From Evansella tamaricis (GTDB lineage: Bacteria; Bacillota; Bacilli; Bacillales; Salisediminibacteriaceae), in contig NZ_JAHQCS010000073.1 of the NCBI RefSeq assembly GCF_019042215.1, positions 1 to 61,448 on the forward strand: a stretch of DNA of 61,448 bases. Direction: 5' to 3'. How positions within the stretch are numbered: the stretch's first letter is position 1; each line of letters opens with the position of its first letter. A program made the translations under genes and the position numbers. The notes below the pieces were generated by a model. It was not told the origin of the DNA. It searched no databases and saw only the letters and a program-made list of their open reading frames with translations. Below, piece after piece: positions 35,099 through 42,755 of this stretch.

Positions 35099-35476
35099 TT
35101 GAGTTTTGAGCAGGATGGAATTAAACAAATTGATGTTCAAGAATTAAAAGAATTACTGGAAAAACAACCGAAGGATAAAGTATTCATTGATGTGAGGGAA
35201 CCTGAGGAATACGAATCTGGTCATATAAATGGTGTACCACTAGTACCAATGCATACTATCCCTTCTTTAGTGGGTGGTTTTGATAAGGAAAAAGAATACA
35301 TTTTTATCTGTCGGAGCGGGAACCGTTCGCAAAATGTTTCTTTATTCTTGAAGGAAAATGGCCTGGAAAAGGTAACCAACTTCAATGGTGGAATGTTAGC
35401 GTGGGATGATGAGAAAAAAGAAGGTCCGGAAATTCAGCTTGATACTGAAGATGATCTTCGGGAGTGGAAAAAATAA
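35099..35476 (+). CDS. Rhodanese-like domain protein
   Basis: A 125-residue single rhodanese domain. The active-site loop is CRSGNR with the persulfide cysteine, preceded by VFIDVREPEEYESGHI and followed by NFNGGMLAWDDE, all standard. It transfers sulfane sulfur to cytoplasmic acceptors. The start is TTG, seven bases after GAGGTGAT; the GTG three codons earlier overlaps that site. A terminator lies 11 bases downstream, and then a tandem repeat. The C-terminal 20 residues are acidic. Confidence 0.94.
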   Translation: MSFEQDGIKQIDVQELKELLEKQPKDKVFIDVREPEEYESGHINGVPLVPMHTIPSLVGGFDKEKEYIFICRSGNRSQNVSLFLKENGLEKVTNFNGGMLAWDDEKKEGPEIQLDTEDDLREWKK

Positions 35477-35486
35477 TATTAAAATT

Positions 35487-35521
35487 GTCCTCGAGAGGCC
35501 ATTGCCATCGAGGACTTTTTT
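35487..35521 (+). terminator. Terminator of the rhodanese gene
   Basis: Perfect arms GTCCTCGA/TCGAGGAC followed by TTTTTTATTTT. Confidence 0.9.
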
Positions 35522-35526
35522 ATTTT

Positions 35527-35692
35527 CCGTCGTGCACTGCGCTTACGCCTATTGCCGTCGTGCACTGCGCTTACGCCTATTTCCGTCGTGCACTGCGCTT
35601 ACGCCTATTTCCGTCGTGCGCTCCGCTTACGCCTATTTCCGTCGTGCGCTCCGCTTACGCCTATTTCCGTCGTGCACTCCGCTTACGCCTAG
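35527..35692. repeat. 28-bp tandem repeat, six copies
   Basis: Copies start at 35527, 35555, 35583, 35611, 35639 and 35667, each about CCGTCGTGCACTGCGCTTAC plus GCCTATTT. Copies 4-6 differ by GCAC/GCGC and TGC/TCC changes. There are no spacers, so it is not CRISPR. It lies exactly between the rhodanese terminator and the stop codon of a small minus-strand gene. Reading frames through it are artefacts. Confidence 0.95.
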
Positions 35693-35693
35693 T

Positions 35694-35831
35694 TTATAAA
35701 TGGTCGGTTTTTTTGGAGTAGGATTTCTTTTGTGGTTGTTTTTGTTTGTTTTCTCGTTCTCTTTCATTTTTATGTTCATTTAAGGCTTGGTTATCATGTG
35801 GTCTTTTGTTGTTGTCTTTTGTTGGATCCAT
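35694..35831 (-). CDS. Small highly charged protein, 45 residues
   Basis: A short minus-strand gene with a clear GGGAGG ribosome site eight bases before its ATG. The product begins MDPTKDNNKRPHDNQ and is almost wholly Lys, Asn, Glu, Gln, Arg and His, with no hydrophobic core: an intrinsically disordered, basic peptide, reminiscent of small spore-associated proteins of Bacillus. No family was firmly recognised. Its stop codon lies two bases from the last copy of the 28-bp tandem repeat. It diverges from the next small gene. Confidence 0.7.
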   Translation of the reverse strand: MDPTKDNNKRPHDNQALNEHKNERERENKQKQPQKKSYSKKTDHL

Positions 35832-35955
35832 AGGTAGTCCTCCCTTATAATATTTTCTCTTTTAATATGTACTCAATACAGATGTATATGTACTTGTTTT
35901 AGCATGAAGATAAAGGGGTACAGGTTTATAAACTATCTATAAGGAGGGCACTAGT

Positions 35956-36225
35956 ATGGATCCGAAAAAATGGGTAGCATCCTCTGCAATAGCAACTGCG
36001 GTTGCTGCAGGAACACTTTATTTTTCAAAAGAAGAAAATCGAGAAAAGACGATGTTAAATTGGAATAGATTACGGGCAAAATGGTTGAATCTTAGGAAAG
36101 AAGATATGGAAACTCAATATAAAAAGAAATTGGGACATTCAGATCCTTATGATATTGAAGATAATACAATGGTTGATGAGGGGGCACAGTACTCCGTTTC
36201 TTATTATAATAAAAAACAACAATAG
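35956..36225 (+). CDS. Small hypothetical protein with one N-terminal hydrophobic helix
   Basis: An 89-residue protein. Residues 7-24 form an alanine-rich hydrophobic helix, followed by a long charged, probably helical region and a C terminus ending YYNKKQQ. It resembles YtxH-like small Bacillus envelope or stress proteins in layout only. A strong AAGGAGGGC site precedes the ATG, and a terminator follows at 36242-36284. It begins MDPKK, like the divergent small protein (MDPTK), but the rest differs. Function unknown. Confidence 0.8.
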   Translation: MDPKKWVASSAIATAVAAGTLYFSKEENREKTMLNWNRLRAKWLNLRKEDMETQYKKKLGHSDPYDIEDNTMVDEGAQYSVSYYNKKQQ

Positions 36226-36241
36226 GAAGTAGATATGTTTT

Positions 36242-36284
36242 GGAGACTTGTGAGGATGGTTTCTCTTCCGGCAAGTCTCCTTTT
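36242..36284 (+). terminator. Terminator after the small hypothetical gene
   Basis: Arms GGAGACTTG/CAAGTCTCC followed by TTTT. Confidence 0.75.
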
Positions 36285-36396
36285 CCATAGAATAACTTAA
36301 TGGCACTAGGGGAATGAATGAATAGTAATAAAACTAATTATAATTGGAATCGAATCATAAAACCTTTACCATCAGTAATTGAAGAGGGAGAAAATA

Positions 36397-37233
36397 ATGA
36401 ACTTAAATGTAATAGAGGAATCAAAAAAGGTTATCATTGCAATAGTTAGTGCGATACTCTTAGCCGTCAGTCTAAACTACTTTTTAATTCCAGCAAATGT
36501 TTTTGCAAGTGGTTTTACTGGAATCGCTCAAATATTATCGGAGGTAGTTGGTTTATCTCCAGGTATATTACTCTTTCTATTAAATATCCCAGTAGCCATC
36601 ATCGGTTGGTTAAAGGTGGGGAAGAGTTTTACATTCTACAGTTTTTTAAATGTGGCCTTCACAACGTTATTCTTAGAGATATTACCGATAACCAACATAT
36701 CCACCGACATTATTCTTAACTCTGTATTTGGGGGAGTAATAGGAGGATTAGGTGCTGGAATAATCCTCAAATTTGGTGCCTCTTCCGGTGGGATGGATAT
36801 TTTAGTGCTTCTTTTGGCGAGAAAAAGTGATCGTCCTTTAGGAGTTTACTTTTTTACGATGAATGCACTTATTGTTCTCACTTCTGGTGTCATGTTTGGA
36901 ATGGAAAAAGCATTGTACACATTGTTAACTTTATATGTCCTTTCTAGAATAATTGACACTTTACATACCCGACATGTGAAATTAACTGCAATGATTGTCA
37001 CCAGTAAGGGCGATGAGCTCCAACAGGCGTTTTATGAGCGAGTAATTCGCGGTGTTACAAGAATCCCTGCAAAGGGCGGTTATTCCAAAAAAGATAAAGA
37101 GATATTAATGATTGTTATTACCCGCTATGAATTATATGAACTCAAAAAGATTATTGAAGATGTTGACCCTCATGCATTTACAAATATTGTACAGACTTCT
37201 GGAATTTTTGGAGTGTTCCGCAAAGACAATTAA
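36397..37233 (+). CDS. YitT family membrane protein (DUF161/DUF2179)
   Basis: A 278-residue protein with five or six helices in the N-terminal YitT_membrane region (about 8-190), including ASGFTGIAQILSEVVGLSPG and the glycine-rich GGVIGGLGAGIILKFGASSGGMDI, and a C-terminal DUF2179 domain (about 215-270, with RGVTRIPAKGGYSKKDKEILMIVITRYEL). Function is unknown; such DUF2179 domains resemble PII-like sensors. ATG 36397 is chosen after GAGGGAG. The BsuPI-domain lipoprotein follows, echoing the yitT-ipi neighbourhood of B. subtilis. Confidence 0.94.
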   Translation: MNLNVIEESKKVIIAIVSAILLAVSLNYFLIPANVFASGFTGIAQILSEVVGLSPGILLFLLNIPVAIIGWLKVGKSFTFYSFLNVAFTTLFLEILPITNISTDIILNSVFGGVIGGLGAGIILKFGASSGGMDILVLLLARKSDRPLGVYFFTMNALIVLTSGVMFGMEKALYTLLTLYVLSRIIDTLHTRHVKLTAMIVTSKGDELQQAFYERVIRGVTRIPAKGGYSKKDKEILMIVITRYELYELKKIIEDVDPHAFTNIVQTSGIFGVFRKDN

Positions 37234-37299
37234 GGATGAAACCTTTTTGCTAATTTTTCGACTATTTTATACGGGGGTAATAATGGGGAGGAGACAAAA

Positions 37300-37800
37300 A
37301 TGAAAAAGTTCTTTATACGTTCATCTTGTTTATTTTTGTTAATTCTATTAATAGTTGCCTGTGGAACGAGTGAAGAGAGTACTGGTGATGGAAATTCAAT
37401 TGGACCGATAGGAGGGGGAGAATCCATATCAGTAAATGGATTTGTATTTGATGTGGAAGTGGAACCTAATGAGTTATTTAAAGTAAAGATGAGTCTAATC
37501 AATGAAACGGAAGAAACAAGGCAAGTGGAGTTTTCATCGGGACAAAAATATGACGTCTTTGTTAAGGGTGCAGGAGATGAAGTAATTTACCATTATGCAG
37601 AAGATAAAATGTTTACCCAAGCGCTGGTTATGGAAACGGTTGGACCTGGAGAAACCTTATACTTTGAGGACGTATGGGAACAAGCGGAGTTGACATCGGG
37701 CGAAGTAAGCGTGGAGGCATCGTTATTAATTTATGGGATCGATGGGGAAGAGATAGACCGGGAAGAATTTATACAAACGATAACGGTCGTATTGGAATAA
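37300..37800 (+). CDS. BsuPI-domain lipoprotein
   Basis: A 166-residue lipoprotein: signal peptide, lipobox IVAC (Cys21), a short Gly/Ser linker and a BsuPI (Ipi) beta-sandwich domain with the signature FSSGQKYDVFVKGAGDEV and the segment DKMFTQAL. In B. subtilis the intracellular protease inhibitor Ipi has this domain; here it is exported, so a different partner at the cell surface is likely. It follows the YitT gene by 66 bases with its own GGGGAGGAG site. A hairpin at 37883-37918 ends the unit. Confidence 0.9.
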   Translation: MKKFFIRSSCLFLLILLIVACGTSEESTGDGNSIGPIGGGESISVNGFVFDVEVEPNELFKVKMSLINETEETRQVEFSSGQKYDVFVKGAGDEVIYHYAEDKMFTQALVMETVGPGETLYFEDVWEQAELTSGEVSVEASLLIYGIDGEEIDREEFIQTITVVLE

Positions 37801-37882
37801 TTATTAAATGAAATATAGAATCTAAACAGAATGACAAGAAATATACTAATGAGTATCCCATTAGATAGAAAATGAAGGAATG

Positions 37883-37918
37883 AATTAAAAGCAGATGAGT
37901 TCTTCTCTGCTTTTAATT
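37883..37918. terminator. Hairpin after the BsuPI lipoprotein gene
   Basis: Perfect 13-bp arms AATTAAAAGCAGA/TCTGCTTTTAATT. The following 37919-38213 stretch is AT-rich and shows no gene or clear signal. Confidence 0.6.
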
Positions 37919-38213
37919 ATATCGACTCTTATTCTTCTAGATTACCACTCTTTATCTTTCACTTTAAGTCAATTTCCATCCACCAGTATTGAATTTTGTT
38001 TTACTAAATTTTACCATAAAAGAAGTAAGAAGTAATATCCCCCAAAGATAAAAAATTACTTCTCCTTTCTTCGAAAAACGTCAATTGTTTGGTTGGAAGA
38101 ACATTATTAACTTAATATTGTCTTATTCTCTTAGGATTGATCTCCCACCTTTATACAGAAGTTGTTTCACTAATTTTAAACAGGAACTCACTTACGATTT
38201 CACAGTTTATACA

Positions 38214-38828
38214 TTAAGGGTTATTGACTTCAACGAAAATATGACTGGCTTCTTCTGCAAAAACATGAATTTCATAAGTGCCTATTTCACTTCGAAACTG
38301 GATACTTCCTTGTTCAGATAACGAAATACTTTCTTCCCATAAAATTTCACTCTCTTTTTCAACTAAAAGTGATATAGTTCCTTCGCCAACCGTTGCTTGA
38401 TATGGAATTAATATTATTCCCTCTTCCATTACATCGAATTCAGCTACCTGATAGGTTCCTTTTAACTTATCGATTGATAATTGAACTTTTCCATTTGACG
38501 TACTTTTCGTAGCGTTTATTGCCACATTATCAGAAAAAAAGAGCATTATTCCTACGAAACAAATCACAATAAAACTAAATAATCCTGCTGCGATTAACAA
38601 TCCTTTGATGTTAATTTTTTTTAGGATAAGACTATTCAGGCTGAATACTACCCTAAATAGAACAGGAAATAACACAGCGAAAATGGTTAAAGAAACCCAC
38701 TCAATTGGTGGAATAACTGAAAAAATAAGTATAATTAAATACATCGAAACAAAGGACCAATAACTCACAAGTAAAAATTTATTGTCCTTGTCGACTTCAC
38801 CAAAAATAACTTCTATTAATCTTTGCAA
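38214..38828 (-). CDS. Hypothetical membrane protein
   Basis: A 204-residue protein with three predicted helices (about 20-38, 43-65 and 74-98) and an extracytoplasmic beta-rich C-terminal domain (about 100-204) of about 100 residues. That domain has alternating strand pattern (GKVQLSIDKLKGTYQVAEFDV, GTISLLVEKESEILWEESISL). The architecture suggests an envelope sensor or structural protein; no family was recognised. The start is TTG with GAGGTGATAT. It stands alone and diverges from the dehydrogenase-like gene. Confidence 0.75.
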   Translation of the reverse strand: MQRLIEVIFGEVDKDNKFLLVSYWSFVSMYLIILIFSVIPPIEWVSLTIFAVLFPVLFRVVFSLNSLILKKINIKGLLIAAGLFSFIVICFVGIMLFFSDNVAINATKSTSNGKVQLSIDKLKGTYQVAEFDVMEEGIILIPYQATVGEGTISLLVEKESEILWEESISLSEQGSIQFRSEIGTYEIHVFAEEASHIFVEVNNP

Positions 38829-39025
38829 AATATCACCTCAATTTTTAGTTTGGAATAGTATCTTATCATATAAAGTTAAAGTTTTTCATACAGAAACACT
38901 CCAATGCGAAAAATCAAGCTTGATTTGGAACTGGTGCCTGCCCCCATTAACTCTAATTTTGTGCTACTTAAAACATTCCCCTCATATTCTTCTATAAGGA
39001 AATAAGAAAAAGGGGGATAACGAAG

Positions 39026-40456
39026 TTGAAGAAAGTGAAAGTAAATCTACAGCCTATTGTTAGTGAAATAAATTTACCTACCGTGTTGAAAACCGCGGTA
39101 CTTCCAGGTGACACATCTGAAAGTTTATTTATTGCCACCCAGGTGGGGGAGGTTTTAAGAATTGGAAACGGAAAAGTAACGACTTTTTTAGATATTCGCG
39201 AAAGAGTGATCGAACTCGGTTCCAAAGGTGGATACGATGAACGGGGGTTGCTTGGCTTAGCGTTTCATCCCGATTTTTATTATAACGGATTGTTTTATCT
39301 TCATTATTCCGTTGCTGGTACGCAAGGTCCCGGTGCTCTTTCTGATTCCTTCGAGCCAGATCCTTGTGATCCAAAAACATTAAACCTGAAATGGAACGAT
39401 AGAGAAACAAAATATGACCATATTGATACGGTGGAAGAGTGGGTCCAACCGCCGAACGGGAGTAGGCACCCTCGAAAACGACGGACATTACTTAACTTAA
39501 GAAGACCATTTTTCAACCATAATGGGGTAAATAGCTTAAACTTTTCACCTGAGACAAGAAAGTTAATTTTTACCAATGGGGATGGAGGTTCTGGATTCGA
39601 CCCCTTCGATTTAAGCCAGGATCTCATGGAAATAGCCGGTAAAATCATCGAAATTGATGTAAATAAAAACACCATTAATCAGCAAAATACAGATCAAGCC
39701 CCCGCCGTCACCCGGTTCAATGAACTTTCCAAATCCATCCAGAATATATTAACACTCATCGCCAGTGGTGTACGTAATGCACCTGGTATTTCCTATCAAA
39801 AGGTTAACAATCAATACATCAAATATGTCGGACATGTGGGGCAAGAGTTGATAGAATCGGTTTTTTCCTTTACGACATATAAGCCAATCCCTGTCACAGA
39901 GCTTGTGAAGACTGATCTAAGGAAGCTTGCACTTGAAGATGATGGATTCATTAATCTGGGATGGCGTGGCTGGGAAGGAGATTTTCCTACTCCAATTCTA
40001 AAGGATTGTCCGGATAATCCCCAATTAGATAAGAAAATAACGGCCTTTTATAATGATGCCGTGATCACTTCAACGAAACGTATTCGTCCCGTCATAAATT
40101 ATTTCCATCAAGATCCCCGTCTAGATAAATTTCAGGGAACGGCACTTACTGGAGTGCAGGCTTATATGGGGAATAGCATCCCAGGTTTAACGGGAAGTGT
40201 TGTGTTTATTGACTTTGCACGACGGGACGAATCAGAGGCCCCAACTAGAGGAGTTCTCGCCTATATTCAAGCAAAGATGGATGGCCGGCCAAATGATTTT
40301 CATGTGATGAATATTGGATATGATTTTGGCTCTGAGGACGCTTATTTTGTTAGTCTAGGCACTGATTTGAATCAAGAGAGACTATTTTTAGGAGCTTATG
40401 GCTCTTCGAAAGTGACAGATTATAAGAAAGGTACTGTATATGTAATCGTCCCATGA
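39026..40456 (+). CDS. PQQ-dependent sugar dehydrogenase-like (GSDH) beta-propeller protein
   Basis: A 476-residue predicted six-bladed propeller of the glucose/sorbosone dehydrogenase family. The blade motif GLLGLAFHPDFYYNG is diagnostic, followed by an FNHNGVNSLNFSP segment corresponding to the HxGG active-site strand and the terminal blade AYMGNSIPGLTGSVVFIDFARR. Family members are normally exported and use PQQ; this one has no signal peptide and no PQQ genes are nearby. A large insert (about 100-160) includes EPDPCDPKTLNLKWNDRETKYD. TTG start with AAGGGGGAT. Its reaction is uncertain. Confidence 0.85.
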   Translation: MKKVKVNLQPIVSEINLPTVLKTAVLPGDTSESLFIATQVGEVLRIGNGKVTTFLDIRERVIELGSKGGYDERGLLGLAFHPDFYYNGLFYLHYSVAGTQGPGALSDSFEPDPCDPKTLNLKWNDRETKYDHIDTVEEWVQPPNGSRHPRKRRTLLNLRRPFFNHNGVNSLNFSPETRKLIFTNGDGGSGFDPFDLSQDLMEIAGKIIEIDVNKNTINQQNTDQAPAVTRFNELSKSIQNILTLIASGVRNAPGISYQKVNNQYIKYVGHVGQELIESVFSFTTYKPIPVTELVKTDLRKLALEDDGFINLGWRGWEGDFPTPILKDCPDNPQLDKKITAFYNDAVITSTKRIRPVINYFHQDPRLDKFQGTALTGVQAYMGNSIPGLTGSVVFIDFARRDESEAPTRGVLAYIQAKMDGRPNDFHVMNIGYDFGSEDAYFVSLGTDLNQERLFLGAYGSSKVTDYKKGTVYVIVP

Positions 40457-40577
40457 TTCCTTGGTGAAAAATTTGAACCCTTGCTAGATATGGGAGTTGT
40501 ACGACCCTTTATTTATTTGTTCGATACTAAATTCATCATAACGGAACCTAAGGTTTGACAAGAAAGAGGTTTTTCAT

Positions 40578-41087
40578 TTGATAGAAATGAATAAAGCCAG
40601 GTTTGTCAGTGTTGGGGGAATACTAACCGCAATTGCTGTTATCTTCCAGGCAGCGCCTGTATTTTTACCTGTAATTGGACTGGGATTAAGTCCATTTAGT
40701 ACACTGCCTATTGCCATTGCTGCTTTTTTGAAAACTTCACTTGGGTTTGCTGTATATGGTTCGACAGCATTACTTCTGACTTTTATTTATATACAAGAAG
40801 CAATCATTCTGATTTTTACCACCGGTCTTCTTGGAATCACTATTGGAACATTCCTTTTCCGGAAAGGAATAGTCATTTCTGTCTTATTTTCTAGTATAGT
40901 TCTATCTCTCGGAATGTTCCTGTTAACTCATTTTGTCGGTATCACATTGTTAGGAGACTTCACTAATTTTGGATCAATCCTTTTCACCTTTTTCAGCTTC
41001 TTCCTATTTTCCCTTATTTACACAAGCATCTGGAATTTATTCGTTAGAAAACTGATCCAATTATCTACTCAAACTGATTTAAAATAA
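40578..41087 (+). CDS. Hypothetical integral membrane protein (possibly ECF S-component-like)
   Basis: A 169-residue very hydrophobic protein with five or six helices. The N terminus (KARFVSVGGILTAIAVIFQAAPVFLPVIGLGLSPF) resembles vitamin-transporter S components, which are of this size, but no specific family (BioY, ThiT, RibU) is evident and no ECF ATPase is nearby. TTG start eight bases after AGAAAGAGG. It stands alone. The assignment is structural resemblance only. Confidence 0.75.
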   Translation: MIEMNKARFVSVGGILTAIAVIFQAAPVFLPVIGLGLSPFSTLPIAIAAFLKTSLGFAVYGSTALLLTFIYIQEAIILIFTTGLLGITIGTFLFRKGIVISVLFSSIVLSLGMFLLTHFVGITLLGDFTNFGSILFTFFSFFLFSLIYTSIWNLFVRKLIQLSTQTDLK

Positions 41088-41219
41088 CAAAAGGGCAGGT
41101 ACGTCCCATCCATTCACAAGCCTTACTGGGACACTGTACCCCTAGATCTACTGGGCTTTAGGACAGACCTGACTATTTTCCATTGAAATTGGGAAGTTTA
41201 CTATTGGAAGTTTTGTGGA

Positions 41220-41951
41220 TCATTTTAGTGCATTTTCAAAGAGGAAATGTCTTTCAATCTGGAGCATGATCGAGAGGACGTGGATAAATGCCTCATGTAT
41301 GGTTTCATTTTTTAAATACTTGCGAAAATGGTGAGACATACAGGATGCCATTGCCTCCCTTGCCCCATAATCAAAGTGATAGAAGTCAACAATGGGAAAG
41401 TAATCTCCGTTCCCTAAGGGAATCAACGTACCGAAGACGATCTCTCCTTCCTTTGGTGGAACAGCTTCCGGGTCCAGCATCATTACTTCCTTTATCTCGG
41501 ATGTCAAAATATCAATGACTAGAAAATAACTGTTATGAAAAATGGCTCCTACAAAATAAAATTTCGGTACGGTTTTTTCCCATTCCCTTAGCCAAGGCAT
41601 CAATATGGGCTTCTTTTTCATTAAAGAATCGTTTTCTTCAATAAAACTGTCCACAATGCTTATTGGGTCTCTGAGACTCGATTCAAACAATAATCGGCAC
41701 CAAAATAAATTGTGTAGAAGGGATTTTCGTTTCTCCAACTTCGGATTGTGTTCATCGATAAACTCCTCCAGCACTGGAACGTACATATCAAAAAAATGGG
41801 CAAAAGCATAGTTTCTGAATTTGTTCGTCACTTCATTAATCATCACTTTCTGGACTTCTTCCGAAACAGCATGTTCATGGCGGAAAACCCTTTCGTTGCT
41901 TTCCAATTGTGCAAAGGGCACTACCTTTTCATTTCCCCTTTTCTTTTTCAT
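41220..41951 (-). CDS. Hypothetical protein, conserved-looking, 243 residues
   Basis: A soluble, mostly alpha-helical protein with no signal or membrane helix. It has an N-terminal helical half (about 25-130, with HFFDMYVPVLEEFIDEHNP) and a C-terminal half with a beta core (FYFVGAIFHNSYFLVIDILTSEIKEVMMLDPEA, then GTLIPLGNGDYFPIVDFYHFDYGA). The layout recalls SEC-C-associated plant-pathogen-type or phage-defence helpers, but no family was recognised and no Cys/His metal motif is present. ATG 41951 is preferred after AAAGGATGA. No operon partner. Function unknown. Confidence 0.75.
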   Translation of the reverse strand: MKKKRGNEKVVPFAQLESNERVFRHEHAVSEEVQKVMINEVTNKFRNYAFAHFFDMYVPVLEEFIDEHNPKLEKRKSLLHNLFWCRLLFESSLRDPISIVDSFIEENDSLMKKKPILMPWLREWEKTVPKFYFVGAIFHNSYFLVIDILTSEIKEVMMLDPEAVPPKEGEIVFGTLIPLGNGDYFPIVDFYHFDYGAREAMASCMSHHFRKYLKNETIHEAFIHVLSIMLQIERHFLFENALK

Positions 41952-42242
41952 AGAGAAATCATCCTTTCTTGGTATTTTCACATGGAGATTCGACAAGCAC
42001 GGTTACTATATCCTTGTGAATAATGATGAAAGTTTGTATATTTTTTGAACATTTAAGTGACAGTAGCCCAAATAGGGTTGCTAGGCTTAATTAGAACTCC
42101 CTTACCCATGATTTTTCATGATAATCACAATAAATAAGAAACTACCAGGGTAGACTATAAGAAGTTAATATGAACCTCATCATGGATTCAAAAATCGTCC
42201 ATAAAAAGGCTGGTAGACCTATCTGCAAAAGGAGATGTAATA

Positions 42243-42467
42243 GTGGAAAATATCGCTAGAAAAGTCGACTTAGGTGAAATCATAGTCGTTTCTAGGCTTT
42301 TTAAATTAAATACATATCAAATGGTAACACTTCTTGAAAATGGTTCTATGGAAGTATTTGATCATAAAGAAGACTTTCTGAAAAAATACGGGAAGAAGGA
42401 TGTATATGTCGAATTTGAGGATTGGTGTGAGTTAAATACAGGAAAAGTTTTTACGAAACTAAAATAG
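42243..42467 (+). CDS. Small hypothetical protein, 74 residues
   Basis: A small soluble acidic/basic mixed protein with predicted beta strands (EIIVVSRLF, YQMVTLLENGSMEVFD) and a helix (KEDFLKKYG). GTG start eight bases after AAAGGAGAT, a strong ribosome site. No recognised family. It lies alone; the following 288 bases to the helicase gene hold only that gene's terminator. Confidence 0.65.
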   Translation: MENIARKVDLGEIIVVSRLFKLNTYQMVTLLENGSMEVFDHKEDFLKKYGKKDVYVEFEDWCELNTGKVFTKLK

Positions 42468-42694
42468 CAAAACCTCAAACAAAGGGGTAGCAAAAATTTT
42501 TGAGAAACACATATCCCATTACTTACCACCACTGCTGGTTCCTGGAAGTGGGGACTTTTTGGGTTATCGCCACTTTTAGTAGCTGTGAAATTGACCAAGC
42601 TAACCCTCTATTATCCTCATGCTTAAGTCCCTTCATTTACAACAGCTCTCAAGATTAAGTACATTACTGAACAACAGGCTTTTCTCAAAATAAT

Positions 42695-42730
42695 GGAGTA
42701 GAGGAAGTGGTATCCAGTTTCCTCTACTCC
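42695..42730 (-). terminator. Terminator of the ywqB-ywqA-like operon
   Basis: Perfect arms GGAGTAGAGGAA/TTCCTCTACTCC, 26 bases after the helicase stop codon on the minus strand. The T run is weak. Confidence 0.65.
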
Positions 42731-42755
42731 TTATGGTGCCGATGGATGGTAAGTG

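Noticed and set aside
35527-35692. CRISPR array
   Set aside because: The 28-bp repeats are contiguous without spacers and no cas gene is present.
35406-35721. Two overlapping plus-strand frames with repeated ALRLRLFPSC-like units
   Set aside because: They come from the 28-bp tandem repeat; 28 is not a multiple of three, and there is no ribosome site.
38085-38321. Plus-strand 78-residue frame
   Set aside because: It overlaps the end of a better-supported minus-strand membrane protein gene and has no ribosome site.
39129-39675. Long minus-strand frames opposite the dehydrogenase gene
   Set aside because: They are antisense shadows of a gene with clear domain motifs.
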